Below are positions 1 through 8,334 of a stretch of DNA of 64,000 nt, piece after piece. The position numbers and the translations under genes are program-made. The stretch covers positions 186,001-250,000 of the forward strand of contig JAGSGY010000001.1 in NCBI GenBank assembly GCA_023954855.1, in the 5' to 3' direction. The stretch comes from Pseudomonadota bacterium (lineage in GTDB: Bacteria; Myxococcota_A; UBA796; GCA-2862545). Under the pieces are notes generated by a model, which worked only from the letters and a program-made list of their open reading frames with translations, was not told the DNA's origin and searched no databases. Within the stretch, counting starts at the first letter, position 1. Each line of letters begins with the position of its first letter.

Positions 1-192
1 CAGAACCGCGTCGCTGCCTTCGAGCCGGATACTTCGCCCATCGGGTGATGCGAGAAGCTCGGTGCGCACCTCGTTCGCAAGCGCAATGTGCACCCGCGTG
101 GGAAAGGCCTCGGCAACCTCCGCGTTGGCGAGGAGCGAGCCCCCGACAAGAGACACAGCGAGGAGACGACCGGCACTGGGGAAATGAAGCAT
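1..192 (-). CDS. Secreted protein of unknown function, N-terminal part only (runs off the window)
   Basis: An open minus-strand frame begins at the ATG at 192 and runs off the left edge, giving the first 64 residues. The N-terminus is a clear export signal: MLHFPSAGRL, a hydrophobic stretch, and an Ala-rich cleavage region ending near AEAFPTR at residues 26-32. The mature part begins with PTRVHIALANEV. I do not recognise the family from this fragment. The gene is divergent from the DUF2804 gene at 370, and the 177 bp between them should hold both promoters. The signal peptide makes a real gene likely; its function is unknown. Confidence 0.6.
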   Translation of the reverse strand, partial: MLHFPSAGRLLAVSLVGGSLLANAEVAEAFPTRVHIALANEVRTELLASPDGRSIRLEGSDAVL

Positions 193-369
193 TCCGGGAT
201 TATGCCGGAACGACATGCAAGGGTCGAGGGCCAAGCCACAGCCCTGCTCGCACCCACCACGCAGAGCGCTAGGTCTGCGACGCTGGCGAGCCGACGCGCC
301 CTGACAAACGACACGGAGTTGGTGCGGGCCGAGGCTTTCGGGCTCGTATAGACGACGCCCGGAGGAACG

Positions 370-1395
370 ATGCAGCCCCTGCCCCACAACCTAGTCGTCG
401 ACGGCCGATTCTCGATTGGGCGGTTCAATCAGCCGTTCCCCAGGCTGAACTTCCTCGACGCGGACCCCGGCAGCCGCATCGGGCATCGCTTGCGGGGCTT
501 GCGGCTGAAGGAGTGGCAGGCGTTTCAGTTCAGCGACGGCCGCTTCTTCGGAATCGTCGCCCTCTTCGACGCCAAGCTGATCGGGCTGGTGCAAGCGAAG
601 GTCTTCGATAGCCAGACCGGCGAAAAGTACATGTTCGAAGCCAAGGTTCCGAGCTTCAATCTCAGCGTGCCCGACCAAATCCTCGACAGCCGCATGGAGT
701 GGCGAGGCGGCGACGGCTGGATGGCCTTTCACACCCACATGGCCAGGGACCGCGCCACGGTCGGCTTCGACCTGCCTGTCGACGGATCGGCCATGCGGCT
801 GAAAGCCCAGTTCACGCTCGACTACTCTGGCGTCGAGCCGGTGGTGGTCTGCCTTCCCTTCGACGAAAAGCGCGCGATGTACTCCCAGAAGGGCGTGGCT
901 CCCGTGAGCGGAACGCTGTCGGTCGGCGAAACGCAGGTCGAGCTCACCCCGGACGTCGCGTTCGGGTTGCTGGACGACCACCGCGGCTACTACCCCAGGC
1001 TGATGCAGTGGGACTGGCTCACCTGTGGCGGCCACCTCGCGGACGGGACGCTCTGGGGCCTCAACCTCACCCGCAACCAGTGCAAGAACCCCGAGCAGTA
1101 CAACGAGAACGTCCTGTGGGTGGGTGGCAAGGCCTATGCGCTAGGGCCTGTGACCTTCGACCGAACCGGGAACGGCAGGGGCGACACCTGGCGAATCACC
1201 GACGACGCCGGACAAGTCGACGTGCTGTTCACGATCGAAGTCGACGGCCGTGTAGAGCTGAACCTCGGCGTGTTTCAGTCGCGCTATCGGGGTCCCTTCG
1301 GTCAAGTCACCGGCCGCGTCGCCCCTGAGGGCATCGACCCGCTCGAGCTCGACGGCGAAATCGCGATGGGTGAGCGGTTCTGGCTCAAGATGTAA
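370..1395 (+). CDS. DUF2804 family protein
   Basis: This 341-residue protein has no signal peptide or membrane segment. Its sequence resembles the DUF2804 family: HRGYYPRLMQWDWLTCGG near residues 202-219, then WGLNLTRNQ and VLWVGGKAYALGPVTF, which in that family form a lipocalin-like beta-sandwich. The family is widespread in bacteria and has no established reaction. The ATG at 370 follows a GGAGG ribosome-binding site at 361-365. The gene is single, and the exported membrane protein at 1450 follows after 54 bp. The family call is from memory of the motif pattern; no biochemical role can be given. Confidence 0.7.
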   Translation: MQPLPHNLVVDGRFSIGRFNQPFPRLNFLDADPGSRIGHRLRGLRLKEWQAFQFSDGRFFGIVALFDAKLIGLVQAKVFDSQTGEKYMFEAKVPSFNLSVPDQILDSRMEWRGGDGWMAFHTHMARDRATVGFDLPVDGSAMRLKAQFTLDYSGVEPVVVCLPFDEKRAMYSQKGVAPVSGTLSVGETQVELTPDVAFGLLDDHRGYYPRLMQWDWLTCGGHLADGTLWGLNLTRNQCKNPEQYNENVLWVGGKAYALGPVTFDRTGNGRGDTWRITDDAGQVDVLFTIEVDGRVELNLGVFQSRYRGPFGQVTGRVAPEGIDPLELDGEIAMGERFWLKM

Positions 1396-1449
1396 CTGCG
1401 TTTCGGGTACACTTCCCTCGAAGAACACGTCACCAATGAGGTACTGCAC

Positions 1450-2121
1450 ATGAGTCTCCGAGCTGCAGGGCTGTCCCTTCTCCTGGCGCTAGCCCCCGCC
1501 GCGTGGGCCCAAGATGGGCCCGAGCCCAAAGTCCCCTTCTCCGCCACGATTACGAGCGCCTCACCGCAGCTCGCCCGTCACTTCGCTGCGGAGCCCGCCT
1601 CCCTCGGCACACCGGCCGACGCACGCCGGCGGTATCGCAAGGGAAACATCACGAGCGTGGTGGGTGCAGGAACAGCGGTGGTTGGTTTCGGCACACTGGT
1701 GGGCTCAGGATTCGCCGCGGCCATCGTCGCGATCAACCAGGGAGACCAGGTTCCGGTCATTGCCTCGGCCGCGGTGGGCGGAGGCCTCATCCTTCTCGGG
1801 GGGACCGTGGGGGCAGGAGGCACCATCCTGTCCAGTCGGGCTCTGCGCGAATACGGAGGCTCGTCCATCGCGGGCGCCATTGGCACGGCCTCGTTCCTGC
1901 TGGCGACGGCGCTCTATGTCGAAGCCTGGATCTCGCAGAACAACGTCGAGACCGAGGCCGTGATCATCGCCTTCGCCCTGCCCACAGGCATCGTCGCATC
2001 CGCCATCCAGGTGGTCGGGAACCTCCGGACTCATCGCAAGAGCGGCGTGCGCCGCGCGTCTCTCGGCCTCGCACCCATGCGGGGCGGCGGCGCGGCCTTG
2101 GCGCTGACGGGCACGCTGTAG
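1450..2121 (+). CDS. Exported or membrane protein of unknown function
   Basis: This 223-residue protein starts with a typical signal peptide (MSLRAAGLSLLLALAPAAWAQ, cleavage expected after AWA). A charged stretch follows, then three to four hydrophobic segments rich in Gly, Ala and Val between residues 65 and 190 (for example around TAVVGFGTLVGSGFAAAIVA). The C-terminus is basic. The pattern suits a small inner-membrane protein with an exported N-terminus. A GAGG site lies 8 bases before the ATG. No family recognised. The DUF2804 gene ends 54 bp upstream and might be cotranscribed. Confidence 0.6.
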   Translation: MSLRAAGLSLLLALAPAAWAQDGPEPKVPFSATITSASPQLARHFAAEPASLGTPADARRRYRKGNITSVVGAGTAVVGFGTLVGSGFAAAIVAINQGDQVPVIASAAVGGGLILLGGTVGAGGTILSSRALREYGGSSIAGAIGTASFLLATALYVEAWISQNNVETEAVIIAFALPTGIVASAIQVVGNLRTHRKSGVRRASLGLAPMRGGGAALALTGTL

Positions 2122-2421
2122 ACCCGTACCACCGAGGAAGAATCCGGCGCACCCCCGGTTCCATTCGTGGTCGGCGCCAGACAGACGAAGCCTAGGTCGC
2201 TGATGTGGGCTTCCGGTGGTGGGTATGCACCACCCCCAACAGTTCGCGAGCGCCCACGCCCGGAGCGCTTTGCCCCCACGATGAGCGCCTCTGACTGCCT
2301 TGAGAGGACTGCTGTCCGCAGAACACTTGGCTTGACGCCGCATTTGCTGCGGAGTGCACCTATAGTGCGTCGGCGAGTACGCATAGACCTCGCTCGTTTC
2401 AAACAACGGACTAGCCAAAAC
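2122..2421. other. 300-bp stretch without a convincing gene
   Basis: This lies between two plus-strand genes. The frame of the GAF gene stays open back to 2167, but the translated extension (rich in Arg and Pro, no conserved start) does not resemble a domain. A TATAGT box at 2361-2366 and a TTGACG at 2332-2337 are present, but 23 bp separate them, too far for a normal sigma-70 pair. I see no RNA structure or repeat. It most likely carries the promoter of the GAF gene. Confidence 0.4.
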
Positions 2422-3621
2422 ATGTATGAAATCGATGTCTTGGGGTCTCGCGAGAAGGAAAGCGACGTCCTTGCGCGTGTCCTTCTGGCTGAGTCAGACG
2501 ACCCGGAACTCAACCGCATTGTGAGGGAGGCTGCGGAGGAGTTGAGCGCGCCGATGGCCCTCGTCACTCTCGTGCTGGAACACGTGCAGCTCTTTCAGGC
2601 CCACTTTGGGCTTCCTCTCGAGCTTGCCACGGCGCGGGCGACCGAGCGAAGCGTGTCCTTCTGCCAATTCGTGGTGCGAGACGGCGAGCCCTTCGAGGTC
2701 GTCAACGCGGCGGAGGACCAGCGCATTCCTCAGGCCCTAGTAGAGCGCTACGGGATCATGGCCTACCTCGGAGTGCCTATCCGAGTCGAGGGCGTGGTGG
2801 TCGGCTCTCTGTGCGTGCTCGACACGAAAGCTAGAGGATTCGACGAGACCCACCACACGCACCTTATCGAGCTGGGCGGTTTGGTCACCACGAAACTCGC
2901 AAGCCTTGCCGAGCGACGGCGTGGGTTTCGGGCCTCCTTGTCCCGACGAGCACTGGTACCTGGGCTCGCAGAGCTCGCAGACTCTGTCGGCAGAATCTCG
3001 AGCCTGTGCGCGGAAGCCCAGATCGCGGCGGCCAGTGTCGAGTCCTGCCATCGCATGCTTTCCTATGCTCAAGCGGGTGGGACAACGGCTCCAGAGGCTT
3101 TAGAGGCGTCACTTCGAGGCGCCATTCGAGCGCTCACCACAGTGAAGCACGCGCTCATTGAGATCGAGTGCAACAGCGGGGAGGTCGTAGATTGTGGGGA
3201 GGCCATTGCGAGCCTCGTTTCTGTTGAATCTGGGCCGCGCCTGTCTGATGTCCTGCACTCTGCGCAGGATCTTTCGCGAGGTCCATGCAGGGCGGTGGGT
3301 GGAGCGCCCGTCCCGTTCTTTTCAGACGACCCGAGATTGGCGACAGGCATGGCCGAGTCGGTGTCCACGATGGCTGCGGCCATGGTCCACGTGGCGCAAC
3401 GCATGTCCGAGAAAGGCCTAGCCGAAGGTCTGCAGATCCGTGTCGAGGAGTTGGATTCGATGGTCGTGGTCTCGCTGTCGGCACCCGGCTTCGACATCCA
3501 AGACTACAGAGATGCCGAGACTGCCGCTGGGGATCTGAGCGATCCGGCGCTGCGGGTACGCGCTACCGACGAGAGGCTATGCGTGTCCATGGCCAAGGTT
3601 CGTCCGGGCGAGGCGGATTAA
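2422..3621 (+). CDS. GAF-domain sensor protein with degenerate kinase-like C-terminus
   Basis: This 399-residue cytoplasmic protein has an N-terminal GAF domain at about residues 15-165. Recognisable GAF elements are the helix of RIVREAAEELSAPMALVTLV, the SVSFCQFVV segment, and YLGVPIRVEGVVVGSLCVLD. The following 230 residues are mostly helical and Ala/Ser-rich. They sit where a histidine-kinase dimerisation and ATP-binding region would be, but I find no H-box, N-box or G-box. The ATG at 2422 was chosen because homology begins just after it; it has no obvious ribosome-binding site. It may bind a small ligand and signal through protein contacts. Confidence 0.7.
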   Translation: MYEIDVLGSREKESDVLARVLLAESDDPELNRIVREAAEELSAPMALVTLVLEHVQLFQAHFGLPLELATARATERSVSFCQFVVRDGEPFEVVNAAEDQRIPQALVERYGIMAYLGVPIRVEGVVVGSLCVLDTKARGFDETHHTHLIELGGLVTTKLASLAERRRGFRASLSRRALVPGLAELADSVGRISSLCAEAQIAAASVESCHRMLSYAQAGGTTAPEALEASLRGAIRALTTVKHALIEIECNSGEVVDCGEAIASLVSVESGPRLSDVLHSAQDLSRGPCRAVGGAPVPFFSDDPRLATGMAESVSTMAAAMVHVAQRMSEKGLAEGLQIRVEELDSMVVVSLSAPGFDIQDYRDAETAAGDLSDPALRVRATDERLCVSMAKVRPGEAD

Positions 3622-3733
3622 AAGGCAGTTGGCTTCCCTCTCGGGACGCTCACGAAGCGGCTGGATGCATCCAATAGGTCTGTGAACGGAACCAATGCCC
3701 GGCCCCCAAAGTGCACCATTCAGAACCACAAGG

Positions 3734-4294
3734 TCATCTCACGCGCTCCCGGAGCTTCGCCGCGGCTCGCTGGGCGGCACTCGCCTGTTCAGCCGAGTGG
3801 CCAAGACGCTTCCAGGTGGACCGCACGAAGTCTGCGAGTTCCCGCTGTGCGGCCTCGGTGTGAAGCTCCGCCCCGACTCGAAAGCTCCCGCCGCGCGTCT
3901 TCAGCACGACCGCCGCGGACGCGCTCTCGAAGTCGAGCCGCTCGATGCTGTCCCAGCCGTGGAACACGCCGTCCAGGGTGACCCCTCGATGGCCGACGCG
4001 CAGCGTGCGCGTGGTCGGCAGCTGATGCCCACCCGCAGCGACAAAGCGTAGGAGGCCCGCCGCGAAACCCAATGCGGTCACGGTCCCCGCATAGGCCAGG
4101 ACATGAGGCAGGTAGTCGAGTCCTGTGGGACCGTAGAGAAACGCGAGCGACGGAACCACGGCGATGAGGCCAGCGCCCGTTCCAGCAAACAGCCCCCCGA
4201 CTGGACTGCCCCGCGTCGAAGGTCCAAGGCCCTGAATGCGCAGCTCGATGCTCTCCGCATCCTCCTGCACCTCAAAGACGGTGGTGAAACTCAT
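3734..4294 (-). CDS. Two-transmembrane protein with PH-like C-terminus, unknown function
   Basis: This 186-residue protein has two hydrophobic segments at about residues 32-56 and 63-87 (GGLFAGTGAGLIAVVPSLAF and VLAYAGTVTALGFAAGLLRF). A soluble domain follows: TLRVGHRGVTLDG, a Trp, then IERLDFESASAAVVLKT. Membrane pair plus a bacterial-PH-like beta domain is a common layout in small bacterial envelope proteins, but the match here is by pattern only. The gene lies 31 bp downstream of the beta-propeller gene at 4326-5168 on the same strand, so they may share a transcript. It converges on the GAF gene with 112 bp between. Confidence 0.55.
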   Translation of the reverse strand: MSFTTVFEVQEDAESIELRIQGLGPSTRGSPVGGLFAGTGAGLIAVVPSLAFLYGPTGLDYLPHVLAYAGTVTALGFAAGLLRFVAAGGHQLPTTRTLRVGHRGVTLDGVFHGWDSIERLDFESASAAVVLKTRGGSFRVGAELHTEAAQRELADFVRSTWKRLGHSAEQASAAQRAAAKLRERVR

Positions 4295-4325
4295 AGCCAG
4301 AGCCTAGCCACCGTTGGCCGAGCGT

Positions 4326-5168
4326 CTACGGCGCGGACTGAAGGTACCAGCGCAGTAGGGTCGGTCGAGCCGCGTCGAGCTGCCAGACCTCCGCGCTCAC
4401 ACCACCGGCATGAGTCGCTGACTGGCCGAACAGGAGCAGCGTATCGTCGTCGGAGACGTGAAGTCTCTGGGCAGAAGGGCCGAGCGGTTCGGTCTTCTTT
4501 TCATCGGAGACGACCCGAAACACCCCGTGATCCGAAGCGAGGGCCTTGATGTCGTCGGTGAGCTGCCATCGCGTCTTCCATTGATCGATCGCGGTGGTCG
4601 TGGCCGCCATCGAGAAGGTCTGCGACGCGTCCTCGGCCACCTTCGCGAAGCTATCGATGTCACGGATCGAGTGGCTCTTCTGCTTGTAGCTCTTGGCGTA
4701 GCGGAACAGCGTGCCGTCTTCGGAAAAACGCCAGTCGACGTAGCTCACGGCACCGTCCAGGCGCCGACCCGAGCCCGCCTTGACGTCGACGACCACAACG
4801 GCATCGCCGCCGTCCCAGCCACCGACCACGATGTACCGACCATCCGGGGCCACCACCATGTGGTGAAACTGCACACCGGTCTCGACAACGCGAATCTCAC
4901 CCGTCCACGGGTCCAACAGGCTCACCTGCCGTGCCCTGTCCGCCGCGAAGGCAATGGCCTCGCAGTCGCCGACGACGAGAGCGTGCTTGCCAAACTCTCC
5001 GGCGATCGGCTCAAGATCGGGCCCCCGATGGAGCACCTTCGACTCGAGCCCCGCCCAGCGGCCATCTTCGAGCAGGCAGTGCGCGAGTACCCGTCGACCC
5101 TCGGAGGACCAAACGGCGGTGGTGTCGGGCGGCGAAGCGAACGCGAGGCTGAGAAGAAGCGAGATCAT
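4326..5168 (-). CDS. Exported beta-propeller-like protein
   Basis: This 280-residue protein has a very short N-terminal signal (MISLLLSLAFASPPD). The body shows repeated beta-blade patterns of the YVTN/WD type: HALVVGDCEAIAFAADRARQ, LLDPWTGEIRVVE, HHMVVAPDGRYIVVGGWDGG, VSYVDWRFSEDGTLFRYAK. These resemble four or five blades of a propeller. No catalytic motif is visible, so a binding or scaffold role outside the cytoplasm is the simplest inference. It is divergent from the rluF-like gene (126 bp between) and probably leads a two-gene unit with 3734-4294. Confidence 0.55.
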   Translation of the reverse strand: MISLLLSLAFASPPDTTAVWSSEGRRVLAHCLLEDGRWAGLESKVLHRGPDLEPIAGEFGKHALVVGDCEAIAFAADRARQVSLLDPWTGEIRVVETGVQFHHMVVAPDGRYIVVGGWDGGDAVVVVDVKAGSGRRLDGAVSYVDWRFSEDGTLFRYAKSYKQKSHSIRDIDSFAKVAEDASQTFSMAATTTAIDQWKTRWQLTDDIKALASDHGVFRVVSDEKKTEPLGPSAQRLHVSDDDTLLLFGQSATHAGGVSAEVWQLDAARPTLLRWYLQSAP

Positions 5169-5294
5169 CGCGGCAGAACTAGCACCTTTTCACCCCCCTT
5201 CACAAGACCCACCGGCCAAACGGGACCCTTTCCCCCTACTACGCCGGCCAGGAGCCTCGGTTATGGGGGCCGGACACACCCGTCGAATGGCTCC

Positions 5295-6032
5295 ATGACC
5301 ACGCAACTGACCCGCATCAACAAGTACCTCAGTGAGGTCGGCTTTTGCTCCCGGCGCGCGGCAGACAAGCTGATCGACCAAGGTCGGGTGACCGTGAACG
5401 GCGTCGTTCCCGCCATGGGAACCAAGATCGCGCCCGGCGACGAAGTTCGGGTGGATGGTGAGCCGGTCTCCGCTCCCCCCGACAAGCGCGTGTACATCGC
5501 GTTCAACAAGCCCGTCGGCATTGTCTGCACGACCGACACCCGGGTTGAGCCGAACAACATCATCGACTTCATCAACTACCCCACTCGCATCTTCCCGATT
5601 GGTCGCCTGGACAAGCCGAGTGAGGGCCTGATCCTGCTCACGGACGACGGCGACATCGTCAACAAGATCCTGCGGGTGAAGTACAACCACGAGAAGGAGT
5701 ACGTGGTCACGGTCGACAAGCCGATCACGCACGACTTCTTGGTCCGAATGCGCAGCGGCGTGCCGATTCTCGACACCGTCACCCGCGAGTGCACCGTCGA
5801 GAAGCAGAGCCGCTTCGTCTTCAAGATCGTGCTCACGCAAGGACTGAACCGCCAGATCCGTCGCATGTGCGAGCACCTCGGCTACAACGTCACCAAACTC
5901 AAGCGGATTCGGATCATGAACCTGCACCTCGACGTGCCGATTGGCGAGTACCGCGACCTCACTCAGGCCGAGCTTGACGACATCCATCAGTCCTTCGCCC
6001 TGTCCGCCGAAGAGCTCGGCGAGACCCCGTAG
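5295..6032 (+). CDS. rluF: RluF-like 23S rRNA pseudouridine synthase
   Basis: This 245-residue protein has an S4 RNA-binding domain at about residues 5-60 ([20 protein letters not shown], then GRVTVNG) and an RsuA/RluB/E/F catalytic domain. The catalytic aspartate lies in the [10 protein letters not shown] motif (Asp106), and the [13 protein letters not shown] motif lies near residues 184-196. RluF in E. coli modifies U2604 of 23S rRNA, next to the peptidyl transferase centre. The ATG at 5295 is directly before the conserved S4 start; the frame stays open far upstream but antisense to 4326-5168. The rluE-like gene follows after 23 bp, so the two are probably one unit. Confidence 0.85.
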   Translation: MTTQLTRINKYLSEVGFCSRRAADKLIDQGRVTVNGVVPAMGTKIAPGDEVRVDGEPVSAPPDKRVYIAFNKPVGIVCTTDTRVEPNNIIDFINYPTRIFPIGRLDKPSEGLILLTDDGDIVNKILRVKYNHEKEYVVTVDKPITHDFLVRMRSGVPILDTVTRECTVEKQSRFVFKIVLTQGLNRQIRRMCEHLGYNVTKLKRIRIMNLHLDVPIGEYRDLTQAELDDIHQSFALSAEELGETP

Positions 6033-6055
6033 ACCCGCTCCACGACGAGGTGAAC

Positions 6056-6598
6056 GTGTCCCGCGTCATCCTTCTCAACAAGCCCTACGGCGTGCTGAGC
6101 CAGTTCACCAGCTCGCATGGTTTCCCGACGCTCGCCGACTACGTCCCCGTGAAGGGCGTCTACGCAGCGGGTCGACTCGACAAGACCTCCGAGGGACTGT
6201 TGGTGCTGACCGATGATGGCGCCTTGCAGGCCCGCATCGCCTCACCGAAGCACAAGATGCCGAAGACCTACTGGGCGCAAGTCGAGGGCATTCCCGACGC
6301 CGGCGCGCTCGAGCAGCTGCGCTCAGGCCTGAAGCTCAAGGACGGCTGGACCAAGACCGCAAAGGCCCGAATCATCGACCCGCCAGAGGTCTGGCCACGC
6401 ACACCTCCGATTCGCGAGCGCAAGGCCATCCCCACCACGTGGGTGGAGCTGGTTCTGCGCGAGGGCAAGAACCGACAGGTGCGTCGCATGACAGCGGCGG
6501 TGGGAAACCCCACGCTTCGGCTGATTCGCTATGCCGTGGGTCCGTGGACCCTTGAAGGCATCGCGCCCGGAGACTTTGTCGAGACCGAGCTGCGCTAG
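6056..6598 (+). CDS. rluE: RluE-like 23S rRNA pseudouridine synthase
   Basis: This 180-residue protein is a catalytic-domain-only member of the RsuA/RluB/E/F family without an S4 domain, as in E. coli RluE, which modifies U2457 of 23S rRNA. It opens with [14 protein letters not shown]. The catalytic Asp42 is in [19 protein letters not shown], and the late motif is [20 protein letters not shown] chose the GTG at 6056 over the in-frame GTG at 6050 because GAGG at 6047-6050 then has a five-base spacing. Its stop codon shares a CTAG with the convergent gene at 6595. Confidence 0.85.
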   Translation: MSRVILLNKPYGVLSQFTSSHGFPTLADYVPVKGVYAAGRLDKTSEGLLVLTDDGALQARIASPKHKMPKTYWAQVEGIPDAGALEQLRSGLKLKDGWTKTAKARIIDPPEVWPRTPPIRERKAIPTTWVELVLREGKNRQVRRMTAAVGNPTLRLIRYAVGPWTLEGIAPGDFVETELR

Positions 6599-7050
6599 GG
6601 CTTGAAGGTCGTCGAGGTCGCGAAGGTCGCCTTCACCTTCACACCATCGACCCGCACGGGCGCCCACTTCGCGTTCGGTAGGGCCTCGAGCACGCTGGGG
6701 TGAAAGACCGTCGGGCAGTTCAGGAAGCGTAGGTCGTAGGGCGCCCCCTTCTCGTCGATGAACACGCGATAGGCGCAGCGCACGGGTTCTTGGTACATCA
6801 CCCGCGCCTGCACGGGTAGCTTCGGCCGTAGAGGCTTGCGAAGCTCGACCTCACGGACGTGGACCTGCTCAACCCCCTCGAAGGCCTCTCGCTCGACCAC
6901 GCTCTCGAGCTGCTCACCAAGCATGAGCGCCTTTCGGAGCCGCGCGCAGAACTCCTCGCTACCGTCGCAGTCAATCTCGACCGGAGCTGGAGCCTCGTCA
7001 CTCGGAGGCGTGGCCAGCGCGGTAGCGAGAACAAGAGCGGCGATCAGCAT
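6595..7050 (-). CDS. Exported protein with TonB-C-like domain
   Basis: This 151-residue protein has a short signal ([17 protein letters not shown]). The C-terminal 60 residues, from about [20 protein letters not shown] through [17 protein letters not shown] to TTFKP, follow the pattern of the TonB C-terminal domain, which in many exported proteins is not linked to a TonB membrane anchor. Several cysteines suggest disulfides. No proline-rich spanning region exists, so it is not a functional TonB. Its stop shares the CTAG at 6595-6598 with the rluE-like gene. Family call is tentative. Confidence 0.6.
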   Translation of the reverse strand: MLIAALVLATALATPPSDEAPAPVEIDCDGSEEFCARLRKALMLGEQLESVVEREAFEGVEQVHVREVELRKPLRPKLPVQARVMYQEPVRCAYRVFIDEKGAPYDLRFLNCPTVFHPSVLEALPNAKWAPVRVDGVKVKATFATSTTFKP

Positions 7051-7113
7051 GAAACCCTCGGGAAGATGCCCCCTACTATCACAGCACTCGCGCCCGCTTG
7101 CCGGCGGAACCGG

Positions 7114-7941
7114 TCAGCGCAGACGCGACCACGCCGGCTGGCTCAGCCAGAGCATCATGAAGGTCAGGGCTGGGCCGCGCTTCTTCTTGCTCCAGAGAAA
7201 GCGGAACTGGCCCTTGAGGAACGGTCGACTCAAGAACGAGTCCGCCACTTGAACCGACTCCCGCCGATTGATCTCGAGCAGTTCATCGAGGGTCGCGCCC
7301 GCCCGGAACTCGCGCTTCTTGCCGACGGCAGCCCAGCCCGCGGCAATCTCCTGAGCCTTGGCCATCAGCCCGTCGTGCGGCACCACCCACTGCGCCAGCC
7401 CCATTTCGACGGCCTCGGTGCCGGTCGGACGAAAGCCCTCAGGCCCGAGCATGCGCTGGGCGTGAGTGTCGTTCATGAGACGCGCGAAGTGCACACTCGA
7501 GCAGCCCTCTGCGGCCACACCCAAGGCAGAGAACGGCGTCGAGAAGGTCGCTTTCTCAGAGGCGACGATGCCGTCACAGAGCGTGGCGGAGGTCACGCAC
7601 GCCCCAATCGCCGGGCCGTTGACCGCGATCAGGAGCGGCTTTGGGAAGTTCAGGAACATCTCGAAGAGGCTCTGGTTGTGCTCGACAATCATGGCGTGCA
7701 AGTCCCGCGGATGCCCGAGCTTCAGCGCTCCGCCGAGGTTGACGCCCGCGCAGTAATACGGGTCGGTCCCGGTCAGAATGAGCGCGCCGGTGTTCGCGTC
7801 GGAGGCTGCGGCCGCAAAGGCTTCGGTGAGTGCCTCGAGCATGGGCGCGGTCCAGCCGTTGAGCCGCCGCGGGTCGTTCATGGTGAGCGTGGTCACGCCG
7901 TCTTGGGTCGAGGACAGAATCAGGTCTTTCTTCGCGGACAC
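7114..7941 (-). CDS. Enoyl-CoA hydratase/isomerase family protein, ECI2-like
   Basis: This 275-residue crotonase-fold protein has no targeting signal. Family landmarks are the oxyanion-hole segment TGTDPYYCAGVNL, the second oxyanion segment AVNGPAIGACVTSATLCD, and FSALGVAAEGCSSVHFARLM. The last resembles the region of delta3,delta2-enoyl-CoA isomerases (ECI2/PECI) that carries their catalytic glutamate in an EGCSS motif. That makes isomerisation of 3-enoyl-CoA in beta-oxidation of unsaturated fatty acids more likely than hydration. There is no fatty-acid operon around it; the thiolase at 35462 is distant. It is divergent from 8065. Confidence 0.8.
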   Translation of the reverse strand: MSAKKDLILSSTQDGVTTLTMNDPRRLNGWTAPMLEALTEAFAAAASDANTGALILTGTDPYYCAGVNLGGALKLGHPRDLHAMIVEHNQSLFEMFLNFPKPLLIAVNGPAIGACVTSATLCDGIVASEKATFSTPFSALGVAAEGCSSVHFARLMNDTHAQRMLGPEGFRPTGTEAVEMGLAQWVVPHDGLMAKAQEIAAGWAAVGKKREFRAGATLDELLEINRRESVQVADSFLSRPFLKGQFRFLWSKKKRGPALTFMMLWLSQPAWSRLR

Positions 7942-8064
7942 AGGTCACCGAGGGCCAGAGTGGCGCTCTGGGTATCTCTGCCTGGCTCAAATGCCAGCGC
8001 CCGCATCACTCCGCCCCTTTCCGCCGTTTCGTTGGTGTACAGCTTCGGGGAGTGGAGGTTGCTG

Positions 8065-8334
8065 ATGGGCACCGAAATCGCCGAACGCCGTCCCCTTCCT
8101 TGGGGGGCCATGCTGCTCGAGGTCATCCCGGGTTGGTTCCAGGTCTTTGGCCTCGGCCACCTCTACCAAGGACGCATCGGCATGGGCCTTGGCATCATGC
8201 TCTCGTACTGGGCACTGCAGGCCATCAACTTCGCGCTCAGCTTCGTGCTGATCGGGCTCGTGACGGCCCCACTCACGTGGCTCTTCTACATGATCGCCGC
8301 TCCGCTCAATGCGAAGGACTTCGACAAGGACTAG
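8065..8334 (+). CDS. Small two-helix membrane protein
   Basis: This 89-residue protein has two hydrophobic regions, GAMLLEVIPGWFQVFGLGHL with GIMLSYWALQAI and ALSFVLIGLVTAPLTWLFYM. The first carries a Gly-rich GLGHLYQGRIGMGLG turn reminiscent of TM2-domain proteins. The ATG at 8065 follows a GGAGG six bases upstream. Its function is unknown. Its stop codon shares CTAG (8331-8334) with the convergent helicase gene. Confidence 0.65.
   Translation: MGTEIAERRPLPWGAMLLEVIPGWFQVFGLGHLYQGRIGMGLGIMLSYWALQAINFALSFVLIGLVTAPLTWLFYMIAAPLNAKDFDKD

Noticed and set aside
2332-2366. TTGACG and TATAGT as a sigma-70 promoter for the GAF gene
   Set aside because: The spacing is 23 bp, outside the usual 16-19.
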